Shown: one piece after another, positions 26,518 through 37,113 of the stretch | Layout: each line of letters begins with the position of its first letter | Position numbering within the stretch: position 1 is the first letter of the stretch | From: Nipponacmea schrenckii | Taxonomy: Eukaryota; Mollusca; Gastropoda; Lottiidae | Length of the DNA: 64,000 nt | Direction of reading: 5' to 3' | Assembly (NCBI GenBank): GCA_030562195.1 | Contig: CM060202.1 | Location: 19,392,317 to 19,456,316 of the forward strand | The notes under the pieces: model-generated | Seen by the model: the letters and a program-made list of their open reading frames with translations, nothing else | The model's database searches: none | What the model was told of the DNA's origin: nothing | Translations under genes and position numbers: made by a program

Positions 26518-27835
26518 AATGTCTAAAGTCTCAATGCCTAGGTTGTGTTGAATGTTCTGAACTAATGTCTCAATATTAAGGTTGTATTGAACGTTTTATT
26601 CTAATATCTCATTACTCGTACTTATGTTGTGTTGAATGTTCTATTTTAATGTCTCCATATTTAGGTTGTATTGAACGTTATATTCTAATGTCTTAATATT
26701 TAGGTTGTGTTGAACGTTCTATTCTAATGTCTTAATATTTAGGTTGTGTTGAACGTTCTATTTTAATGTCTTAATATTTAGGTTGTGTTGAACGTTCTAT
26801 TCTTAATGATCTTCTAGACTATTTAGTTTGTGTTGAACGTTCTATTCTTAGATCCAATATTTAGGTTGTGTTGAACGTTCTATTGTAATGTCTTAATATT
26901 TAGGTTGTGTTGAAGGTTCTATTCTAATGTCTTAATATTTAGGTTGTGTTGAACGTTCTATTCTTAGATCTCAATATTTAGGTTGTGTTGAACGTTCTAT
27001 TCTTAGATCTCAATATTTAGGTTGTGTTGAACGTTCTATTGTAATGTCTTAATATTTAGGTTGTTTTGAAGGTTCTATTCTAATGTCTTACTATTTGGGT
27101 TGTGTTGAACGTTCTATTCTAATGTCTTAGTATTTAGTTTGTGTTGAACGTTCTATTCTTAGATCCAATATTTAGGTTGTGTTGAACGTTCTATTGTAAT
27201 GTCTTAATATTTAGGTTGTTTTGAAGGTTCTATTCTAATGTCTTAATATTTAGGTTGTGTTGAACGTTCTATTCTTAGATCTCAATATTTAGGTTGTGTT
27301 GAACGTTCTATTCTTAGATCTCAATATTTAGGTTGTGTTGAACGTTCTATTTTAATGTCTTAATATTTAGCTTGTGTTGAACGTTCTATTCTAATATCTC
27401 AATATTTAGGTTGTGTTGAACGTTCTATTCTAATATCTCAATATTTAGGTTGTGTTGAACGTTCTATTCTAATATCTTAATATTTAGGTTGTGTTGAACG
27501 TTCTATTTTAATGTCTTAATATTTAGCTTGTGTTGAACGTTCTATTCTAATATCTCAATATTTAGTTTGTGTTGAACGTTCTATTCTAATATCTCAATAT
27601 TTAGGTTGTGTTGAACGTTCTATTCTAATATCTCAATATTTAGGTTGTGTTGAACGTTCTATAATGTCTCAATATTTAGATTGTGTTGAAAGTTTCATGT
27701 TAATGTCTCCATATTTAGGTTGTATAGAATTGTCTATTCTAATGATTCAATATCTAGGTTGTCTCAATATTTAGGTTGCGCGGAATTTTCTATTCTAATG
27801 TCTCTAGATCTAGCTTCTATTGAATGTTCTTATCA
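26518..27835. repeat. 40-bp minisatellite with GAACGTTC in most units
   Basis: About 33 copies of a 40-bp unit whose core is TTAGGTTGTGTTGAACGTTC followed by TATTCTAATGTCTTAATATT. Three unit types alternate, distinguished by TAATGTCTT, TAATATCTC or CTTAGATCTC in the second half. Nearly every unit keeps the 8-bp palindrome GAACGTTC with one CpG. The edges (26518-26680 and 27690-27835) are the most diverged, as expected of a turnover array. It ends about 270 bp before the start codon of the DTHD1-like gene. Confidence 0.9.
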
Positions 27836-28100
27836 TCTGTAAATCTACAATTAAAGCTGTTGCTGACTGTCATTCTTCTTTATTTAAAGTTTTAAGATAC
27901 CCTTGTTATTATAATTATGTAAATGAATTTTGGATATCATAACATGACATAAAAGTTTCAAGTTTCAAAATATAACGGTTAAATTAAAGAACAATACAGT
28001 AGGTTTGATTGAATTAATATATTAGTATGAGTTATGTTCATTGAAGTGTAGAGAGATATAAGATATTTAATAGTGGATTTCTATCTATTGACCCGAGAAC

Positions 28101-31100
28101 ATGGCGTCCAGGAAACCTAGTATTAAAAAGAAAAAGAAGTAAGTTTGTTATAAACTTGAATTTATTTAATAAGTGATGTTAATTGCTGTAGAGTGTATCA
28201 AAATTTGTTAATAACTTATAACTTCGGTCCACCAGCAAAGACATACCATATTTGTGTGTAATGAATACACATTTTGACTAATATTTACTATGTAGATTCT
28301 CCGAAAGTGCTGTAAGTGCCGAAAATGAAAGAATTGGGTGTCAACAGTAACAGAATTAGTTTGACTCGTTTTCTGAGTTTGAATTCAACCCGTAGCAGGA
28401 ATCTAATCGTTTGTTTGAATTTTATTTAAAGAATTGTTTAATTTACAACCTCCTCATTTTGAAAATGATTATATTATTTGCATACTGAAACTAAAAGAAC
28501 CTTTATCTAGTCAATTACTTTTTGTTAAACAAATTGTCTGTTAAGAGAGCCTTTAATGTACCGTTTTATATTTTATATTTACTTTCAAGGAGTTGTTAAA
28601 CAGGGCATAAAACATTTTAAGGGCATGCCCCAAACTGAATGATTAATACTTAATAGTAATACGTGAATACCAGCATATAATCATCTAGCTGTGATCTCTC
28701 GATAATGTTCGAACGAAGTGTACATAGCTTTACATAGATTGTTAAGATCAAACCGGCGCCCTTAAAAGTTACTCATGTGGACTCTCATTTAGTTTTTATC
28801 ATGACGTGCCTTGTCATTTTAATATTTTGAATATTTTTTAATAAGATGATTTATTAACCCTTTTAAGTGGCAAATAGAAACTCCCCTACTGAGATTTTAT
28901 TTAAACAAATAAATATTTTGCCAGTTTAACAGGTGTGAAGCCGTGATAAAACGAATATATTACGTTGGCTCTAGATTACATATCTAGGATAAGTGCACGA
29001 CAAAGCCCTTGTCGCAGGTGTGATTTTTCGACTTTGATGCCTTGATGAATATTGTTTCCTTGAAGTGTTGGAATATCAATTAACACACACAGAATTTACG
29101 ACTTGCTTCTAAGGACATTGTTCGTGATGGAATAAATACTCCTCCCATTTGTAAACCAATTTTTAATTTGCCTGCTTATCAATACTGGTATATAAACAAT
29201 TCTCACACTCCATACAAGACATAAGTCACGCTAAAGGTACTTGGCACGGTGCTTGAATGATGCAATGTATTGGATATAGTGGCGGTGTCTTTAGAACTAG
29301 TGACCAATTTTTCAAAATCCCTCTTGGCCTTTGTCTTATATCCAGTATTAATTAACGTAATGCAATAATTTCAACAGACCGAGTCGGTCAAGCGTTCCAC
29401 TTCTGTATTATATGACAAATACTAATGGATTAGACGTTTTAGACTGCCGTTTGTATACCGGTACCCACGTACAAGTTGAAAGACAAACAGCTTTGGAAAT
29501 CAGCTCAGTACCCACCCTCCAGCCGAAAGACAAACCAAAACGAATGTGACTTAGGAACTGAAACAGTTTTGAAATAATGACCAGCTAAGGAGCAGTTTGC
29601 TGTTTGCTAAAAGGGACCAAGATCCAATCCCTGATTCGACACTAATTTTATCCTCCTTGGTGCCTGTAGATGAGGTGGACAAACGCGGTTTTAATATCGA
29701 GACGACTATTCCATTTGGTATATTCCAAAACAGGGATACCACAGCCTTTTTTGTGATGTATTTATTCTAAGAGCAATCTGTGTAGTTCAAGAAGAACACT
29801 TTGCCTTTAATAGATAAGAGAACAGCATAACATAATTGAGAAATCGTGGTCTTTTCATTTGCGGAAATATTTAAAGTTAAATTTACGGGAACGGAGGAAA
29901 GACCGGATCTTGTGGACTGGGATTATTATTTATCTCAATGTAACAGTCGCTTACGACGCTAAGACTTCCATAAACTAACAACAAGAGTATTAATGACTGA
30001 TATAGCCAAATACGATATTAATAACAGTTCATTGTATAGGATAAACCATAATAGAAATAATAACAGTTTTGTCCATTGTTAACCTTCGTAAATACTTTAA
30101 TTATTATGGTTATAAACCTGTATTCAACCTACACAAAGATATAACTTAACCTTTTTGATCTCCCACGAGTTTTTAATATGATGTCCGTAAACACAATTAA
30201 GTGGACTCAAATACAGGCAAAATCAAGAAATAAAAGAAATATCGAAAACTTTCAATTAAAATAACGAAGTCTCCGAGGATTCTTTCCAACAGATTGTTCT
30301 ATGTCCAACTCCTGAGCACTGATCTTCTACGGATTATCTACATGGATCTAGGTTGAGGAAAGGTAACTCATGCCTCACTGTTTCTAACATCTCTGTGTGT
30401 AATATTTCAGGAGTGACAGTGTCGACAGTATGAAGAAAGATATAACCTGTAATGTATCAACTGGTACAGAACATCCCCGCTTGGTCGAGGAGGCAAAGTA
30501 AGTTATCAATTTTTACTAGCCGTTTATTCATTAAAAAGATAATATATATGTAAACCATGCCAAGCCTCCTTAATAAGACATCATATCCGATTTTGACGCG
30601 AGGCAATTGGTTACTCTATGAATCTGGCGCAGAATTTGAGAATTGAATATCTGAAGGCTGTGGCAATATTGTAGTCTTTTATCTAATTTCGCCTGGATTT
30701 CCAAGACCCAAGTAAAGGTAGATTCTTTTTTTTTGGTTTCCAGTTTGAAAGCCTCCTACCAACCAGGAAAGAAAGGAGGAAACTTTGGATTACCACTTGG
30801 CGCCAAATTAACCGTACCAGAAGGAAACTTTAATAAGAAAGAAAGCATCTCATTTTCAAGTCACAGCTCCTTCCACACGATGGCGCCACTGTCCGAAATT
30901 ACCTGCAGACGAACATATCACTAGTGAAATATTTAAACTCACGTCATCAGTTCATATAATGAAGACACCAATCATCGTTCAGCTACCATTTTTACCCTCT
31001 TCAAAATGATAAATGCGAAATAAATGTGAAAGGAAAATGGCGTGGTGAACTAGAATGGGTGGATGTTGGTTTTCTCAAAAAGGTAAGTAAACTGATTGAA

Positions 31101-34100
31101 CTATCAGTTATTAAAACAACCGTTAGGTATTCTGTATGATTCAGTTGATTTTTGATAACAAAGTTGTCCGTACTATGTTTTAGCGCAAGGGTGATATCAA
31201 CACGGTAGCCTGTATTGTGTTGGTTCGTTTCTAGTCCCGATCAGCAACTTTTAGTCTTCATTCAATTGATCTTATTACTATTTACAGAGTGACATAAAGC
31301 CACCAAGTGTTGAGTTGGAATTGGATCGTTTGGGACAATTTATCGTTACTTTCACCTGCAAACAAGAGATCTTCAACGTTACTCCACAAGGTTGTCTACA
31401 CAATGCTAGGATTAGCCGCTATATCAGTTGTAGGTTTCCAAGGAAAGCTACCGAATCAAATTTACAATGTGCAATCAAGGTAAGTGTAACTGTTAATTCC
31501 TATCTTAAAAATTGCTTTCAGTTAAACAAGAATTATCCGAATAATTTAGGTTTCCATGATCGTGGAACTTACACAGTCTTTGTAAGATGCCTTCTTGATT
31601 ATATTCCAAGCTAAGTAATTTATTTTATCTACATCCTTGATGTTGTAATTTTCTTCATTTGTATTTGCCATTATTCGAGCGGATTCGTCAGGTTCGTCAG
31701 CAATCCAAAGATTCTCCAAGTACAATACTTAATGTTGATATCTTTACTGTTTATCGTCTACAGATTTTACCAATACCACAAGAAAAACTAGAAGAAGTGA
31801 AAAAAGAACACAGCAGAGAATGTAATGATTTAGTAACTACAACAGAATTTATAGACATTATACCCAGCATACCTTGCAACTTCCGGCGTTCAGTCACACT
31901 TAAATTACCATTACCTTCTGGGATAGAAATAGAGAAAGAACAGGAACCGAATGTCGGCGTCCTGATGAAAAATGGTTCAGCATGGGAACTGGTTGAATCT
32001 CACCAAAAATTTACCAGAACAACCGTTTCTGTTGATGTCAAATCTCTAGGAAGGTATGCCACAATATATTTTATGTCTCCTAAAATGATAAACTGCTATA
32101 AAGGTGCATTAAAATAAATATACAGAATCGATACTTTCAACATAGAACGTCTTATTATCTAATTACAATGTTTAATAGCCTATAGTGCCGACTGATCAAA
32201 TTTCATCGATTATCCTCATTAAATCTGAAAAGGTATTTATCCTTAACAGAGGGTGACACGAGTTTTACACAGAAAGTTTTCAAAAACTAGTCTTCATTGC
32301 ACCGTTATATCCTTTAAAACTAGTGGCTTCTTATTCGGCTGCACCATCTCAAGGAACAGAAAGTGTGGTTCCACATTTTTAAAATGCTTTAAGCAATTCA
32401 TGAAGTTGATATATCCATTTCATCAAATCATAACATTTGATAATATCTCCTTTGTTATTTCAGATTCTGTGTTGCAATATCAAATCCAGACAGAAAACCA
32501 AGATTAAGAGAAGCTATAAAGTTTGTAGAGGGGAGTAATGACGCTGATAAAGGCGAGATTGTTCTTTATCTGTCACTACAGGAGAAGTCCTGGGTTGGTG
32601 TAGTCGAATGTCTACCAGAACATAAAGCTAGATCAAGAATCACCGACAGACAAGACCGAGGCTTTAAAATCATCAATAAAGTGAAAGTTGTACCTAAAGT
32701 TGAAGAAAAGAGGGTATATAGTCGACGATATATCCCTCCTAAAGAGACCAAACCAATAGAACCAGAAGGTTTTGAGATATATGATGGTTTAAGCTGGGAT
32801 ATATGTGTGGGATCAGATATTAAGATAACTAATGACAGTGATATCAGTGATAATAGTGAATTGTGTTATTACAGGTAAGTCCAACAAGCCTAGTGCCGAT
32901 ATCTTATCACTCATATTTGAAATTTAGTTAAACTTGGTACGCATCGATACTGGTTGACTTAATTCAATACGCCTAGTTATCTAATATAAATGGTACTTTT
33001 GATCCAAGCTTAGAAACGTTTTTAACTTTATTAACTTTCAATAGTGATACAATTACGACGAGATTTATATGCCCTACTTATGATACCTCGTGTATGATTA
33101 TCATTAAAGTTTCAAGGAAGATAATTATTTTTGTAACAAGATTTCTGAATGTCTCAAAAGACCAAAATGCGGATCCTTTCTCTGCATATTCTTGAATTTG
33201 AAAATTTTCATTTCGGTTTCAGACACTTACCAGAAAGTTATAGAAAATTTGAATTCGAACCATTGAAAAACGACGAGAAAACCTTGTCTGGCGTAGTGGA
33301 GTTGGTACCCATTGGAATAGAAGATGAACAGTTAAAAACAAGGCTAACCATCAGGTTTGAATTCGTCATTGACGAAGACACAGTTAGAAATTACTTTAAA
33401 CCAGAATTCGTTCCTGAGCCAGAACCTGAAAAAATACGTGTAACCTTTGACCTACCTGAATTAAAGCCAATCAAAGAAGAAAAAGCACCACCAGTTGTAC
33501 CTGTACAGAAAATTAAAACGATATCAGCTTCAGTTATGGACAGATTGACTAAATCTACCAAGAAACCACGAATAAGTAAGTTTCGTTTTGTCAGCTACAA
33601 AGATTCCGTTTTCTTGACAACATCTTGCTCCATTGACAAAAAAACTTGATAATGGATTTTATATTCGAAGTGTGTGTCTTCGGACCACAATACCGCCCGA
33701 CTGCAATAGTGAAATTTCAATTCCCTCTGTCCAATAGTTAAAGGTTCATTATAATAGATTCTAGAATGTTTCAAAAACATCGAACAGATCCAAATGCTTC
33801 AGTGCCATTCACACATGCGTTGTTCTCATAAAATAGCTATGAATGTGAAAATGCTTTCTAGGAAAATAAACTACAATGTATTTGTATTTACTATCTTTAT
33901 AGTTGATAGAGAAGCACGGGTTATAACAGGAAAGAGTTTAATGAATTTATCCAGAAAGGTACCAGAAGGACTTACATTAGCAGTACACCTTGATTTACCC
34001 GATAGTACTATTACTGGATTAGGCTTTGACGCAATATCAAATGGTCTCTCAATGGCGGATGTAACATACAAGATCCTTCTGTATTGGAAACGGAAGTTGA

Positions 34101-34243
34101 AGGATAAACGTGATTCAGCAGTAAATGAATTAGTGTCGGCGCTAGGATCTATGGGACGACCGGATATTGGCGCCATTATCTTACATTGTCACCATGACAA
34201 TAAAGAACTGACAGAAGAATATCTAGATAACAGTGTATATTAA
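28101..34243 (+). CDS. DTHD1-like protein: ZU5 domains and C-terminal death domain
   Basis: Eight exons: 28101-28138, 30411-30497, 30744-31082, 31288-31479, 31764-32053, 32464-32874, 33223-33575, 33903-34243; about 683 codons. All junctions are GT-AG. A lysine-rich N-terminus leads into a ZU5-like module (GGNFGLPLGAKLTVPEG, then IIVQLPF), a second one (IPCNFRRSVTLKLPLPSG ... SLGRFCVA), a linker with acidic proline repeats and a death domain in the last exon (SLMNLSRKVPEGLTLAVHL ... YKILLYWKRKL ... LVSALGSMGRPDI). No LRRs precede the ZU5 repeats, which argues against PIDD1; order and size fit DTHD1, whose role is not well defined. Exon 3 has two places, near 30900 and 31003, where the frame must advance by one base; the two shifts together restore the phase needed at its donor. 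That means a damaged allele or two assembly insertions. AATAAA at 34539-34544. Confidence 0.7.
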
Positions 34244-34692
34244 GACGTTAATGCAATCTCATCCCATTCCACCCACTTCTCAATTAACATCTTAATCGGT
34301 CGTTCTACTAAATCATCTTCCTTCATTCCTTATCAACCGAACTACATAACTTGCAATTGTTGTGGTGGCTAATTTTAACCATTTCTGTATTATGTCAAGT
34401 TTTTCATGGTTTCTTTAAACACCAAGTTAATGGTTTTTGGTTTAGATATTAGCCCTTGCTCCAGTAAGCTCCCCTTAACGTCCATCCTATGCCCTGCTCT
34501 TGAAATTGAATAATGGAACGCAGTGTAGAAGCCCGAGAAATAAAAAAAAATGTTCTGGTACTGAATGTAAAAACAAGAATTCGAGTTTCTTATTTAAGTG
34601 TGTCTACTAAAAGAATTAGAAATTTGCAAAACACATTATGTAGCCTAATTAACATTTTTAATATTGTTACCTATTCGATGTGTGCCTGTGAT
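34244..34692 (+). other. 3' UTR and poly(A) region of the DTHD1-like gene
   Basis: Follows the TAA at 34241-34243. AATAAA at 34539-34544 is followed by an A-rich stretch. The segmental duplication shared with the region upstream of receptor gene 3 begins directly after this, at 34693. Confidence 0.5.
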
Positions 34693-35145
34693 AAATAATC
34701 CGTCCAAATAATGTTGTTGTCAACTATTATGCCTTTTTAAACTGCTGAATACAAAATTTTATATATTGTGATAGAAAGTGCTTTTCAATATTGACCAAAT
34801 AATGTATTAATGATATTAAATGTGTTTGTAAATAATGACTTCATTAATTATATAAAGTTTATTGAATTTTTAAATATCTTTGTCCGGAAATGAAGACTTT
34901 CCTTCGAATAGTCCGAAACTTGCTGACTCTATTCCCAGCCACTGATAGCTCTTTGGACAGATATGGCTGGGGGAGAGTCAGAAAAACTAGGCACCTAAAA
35001 CTTGCACCTCCGTGGGTGCGGGGGTTTTAAACGTATTTACGAACCTCAAATTCACTAAACCTTGATTTATTTGGAATGATGGATATTTTTGTAGTTCAAT
35101 CATACCGTCATTATTCCCTTACACCATCCATGTCACACTTCAAAG

Positions 35146-35346
35146 TTTTTTTTTAAGAATTTCAATCACTCAGTCGCCATTTCAAACTGCGTGCGCATTA
35201 AAAAATTCCGACGTTAAACGGTCACGTGATAGAAACAAACGAACCATCATCTTGTACTTTCATTTTATGACCCAGTAACGTCAGAATTTTGGATGCGCGC
35301 GCAGTTTGAAATGGCGAATGAGTGATTGAAATTCTTAAAAAAAAAC
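35146..35346. repeat. Foldback MITE
   Basis: Arms GTTTTTTTTTAAGAATTTCA (35146) and TGAAATTCTTAAAAAAAAAC (ending 35346) plus the inner CGCCATTTCAAACTGCG / CGCAGTTTGAAATGGCG pair almost perfectly over about 70 bp, with a loop of roughly 57 bp. Absent from the duplicate region upstream of gene 3, so inserted after the duplication or lost there. Confidence 0.85.
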
Positions 35347-35839
35347 GCGCAACCACAGCTTCTAAATCCGACATTATTTGGAAATACTTATTTTCAAATT
35401 TTTTCTTGGAAGCAAACTCTGAATCTTAAAAGATTCGATTAAAACATTGAGAAATAAGTGGGCCTTTTTAGGCATGGTGTTGGTGATATGCCAGAATACA
35501 CAGAATATTAAAAATATGAATCAGACGGACATGGTATCAGGAAAAGATGTCAGATTACGCAAAAAGTCACAATACTCAGATGTCGGATAACTCAAAGTTC
35601 ACTGTAGGCCCATCCAAACCACGTCGTCCTTATTCGTCAAACTTCCTAGAGGCATATAACATGATACGATGACTGTAGGCTCAAATTGGATACAATAATA
35701 AAGGGGAATAACCATGTCAATGTTAAAGAATCTGTACCGATGTTACTAACTCTATGTGGATATAATCGACCATTATATCTAAACGATCCTTTAAAAAGTA
35801 AATGAAAAAAAATGAAGTTTTATGTCCTACTTTACTGCA

Positions 35840-36135
35840 CCATATGGGCTAATGAAGACAGGCAACGCCATACAGTGTGCTATGAAGGAAATTTTGCCAA
35901 GAACCTTTTCGATCTCCAACATGCACAGCCTGTAGCACACGAGGCCTCGGTTTATTGTCCACCCGAACGACTAGACACTTTTTCCATACCAGTCCCTCCG
36001 ATCTGCATCACTGACAAGGGGAAACCGAGCTGGAAAATCAGGAGATTCTCGACCTTTGCCATGATTGGACCCGAGACCTTCAGGTTAGCGGGCAAGGGTT
36101 TGGGTTCCTCAGCACCACGGCTCCCGGATCCTTTA
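35840..36135 (-). mobile_element. tRNA-derived SINE, minus strand, decayed head
   Basis: Corresponds to 54970-55237. Shared blocks are GGGCTAATGAAGAC, TTTTGCCA, GGCCTCGGTTTATTGTCC and TGACAAGGGGAAACCG; the tRNA-like head at the high-coordinate end (ACCACGGCTCC) has mutated A and B boxes. A long frame across it is a by-product. Confidence 0.75.
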
Positions 36136-37005
36136 AGAAAGATTCAGAATAAATTTGTGGCTTGAAAAGGTACAACAATATTTTCAATATCGTAACATAT
36201 TTATTGAGAATTGGGCTTCAGTAAGTATTGTTTAATAATGTAAAATAAAAGATTTATTTGTACAGTCATTTTTTCATCAAAATATTTAACCTTGTGCGTT
36301 TCGAGACTCATTTACTCATAACATTGACATTATGACAAATGAAAATTTTTACTTTGTCTCATGTTACATTCACTTGTGGGACAGCCTCGTGAAATCTACC
36401 TAAAACCGTTAAGACGTAATTTGCCTCGGTCTGTATTTCTGACCTTTAGAAAAAGATTTTCTGGACGTTTACACACTTACTACAGAATGGTTAAAGTTGA
36501 AATCGAACTTATCCAGATCAATATGAAATAAAAGAGACTTAAAGAGGGATTGTAAAATGATTTCTAGCCTTTCGTAACGTCTTCTGGAATTCTATTTGGG
36601 ACATTCCATTGTTTCATCCAACGCTTGTGGTTCCTGGAACTTGAGAAAGGGTGAACCGAAATAATACAATTGTTATGCCCCCTTACAAATAAGCTACCAG
36701 TGAAAGTATATTACCTTGCCTGTCAAGCTATCATTTACGATTACGACTTTCATAGTTCGGTACGTGCTCTCATGTCCGACAAGTATAATTATAATTTCTA
36801 TACAAGGCTCAAAGGTTACAGTACTCCTTGGGTCTGTTCTAGTAAAACCCCCGATCGTTGACAGTTTCTAAAAAATGAAGTATAAACAAACTATCAGTGA
36901 ACACATGAATATATACTGCATGGTCTAATGCATCATTATTCAATCGCTTCATATCTATATTATACATAGAACTAGTCCATATATTATGTAACTAGTCCAT
37001 ATAGT

Positions 37006-37080
37006 CATACAATACCAGTGTTTTTTGTTTTTTTTTTATAAAACTCGACCCATATAGAAATAAGGAAGTAATATAGATTG
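37006..37080 (+). promoter_or_regulatory. Conserved proximal promoter of receptor gene 1
   Basis: CATACAATACCAGTGTTTT, then TATAAAA at 37037-37043, CTCGACC, and AAGGAAGTAATATAGATTG at 37062-37080, about 35 bp before the ATG. The same order of blocks precedes gene 2, and the GGAAGT block precedes gene 3. AGGAAGTA matches an ETS-family core; which factor binds is unknown. Confidence 0.55.
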
Positions 37081-37113
37081 TGTACCTTTAATAAAATATA
37101 TTTTCAAACTAAC

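Larger units (their letters stand above)
34693..37080 (+). repeat. Segmental duplication, copy upstream of receptor gene 1
   Basis: Matches 53912-56102 in blocks: AATCCGTCCAA...TATGCCTTTTTAAA and the next ~180 bp; GGCATGGTGTTGGTGATATGCC; GTAGGCCCATCC...CCTTATTCGTCAAACTTCC; a minus-strand SINE; then about 350 bp of close match from TATTGAGAATTGGGCTTCAG through GACAGCCTCGTGAAATCTA. Relative to the other copy it has gained about 450 bp at 34895-35370, including a hairpin element, and it lacks the SINE pair found in the other. Confidence 0.8.

Noticed and set aside
35812..36165. 117-codon plus-strand frame
   Set aside because: Antisense to a minus-strand SINE; not preserved in the duplicate at 54970.
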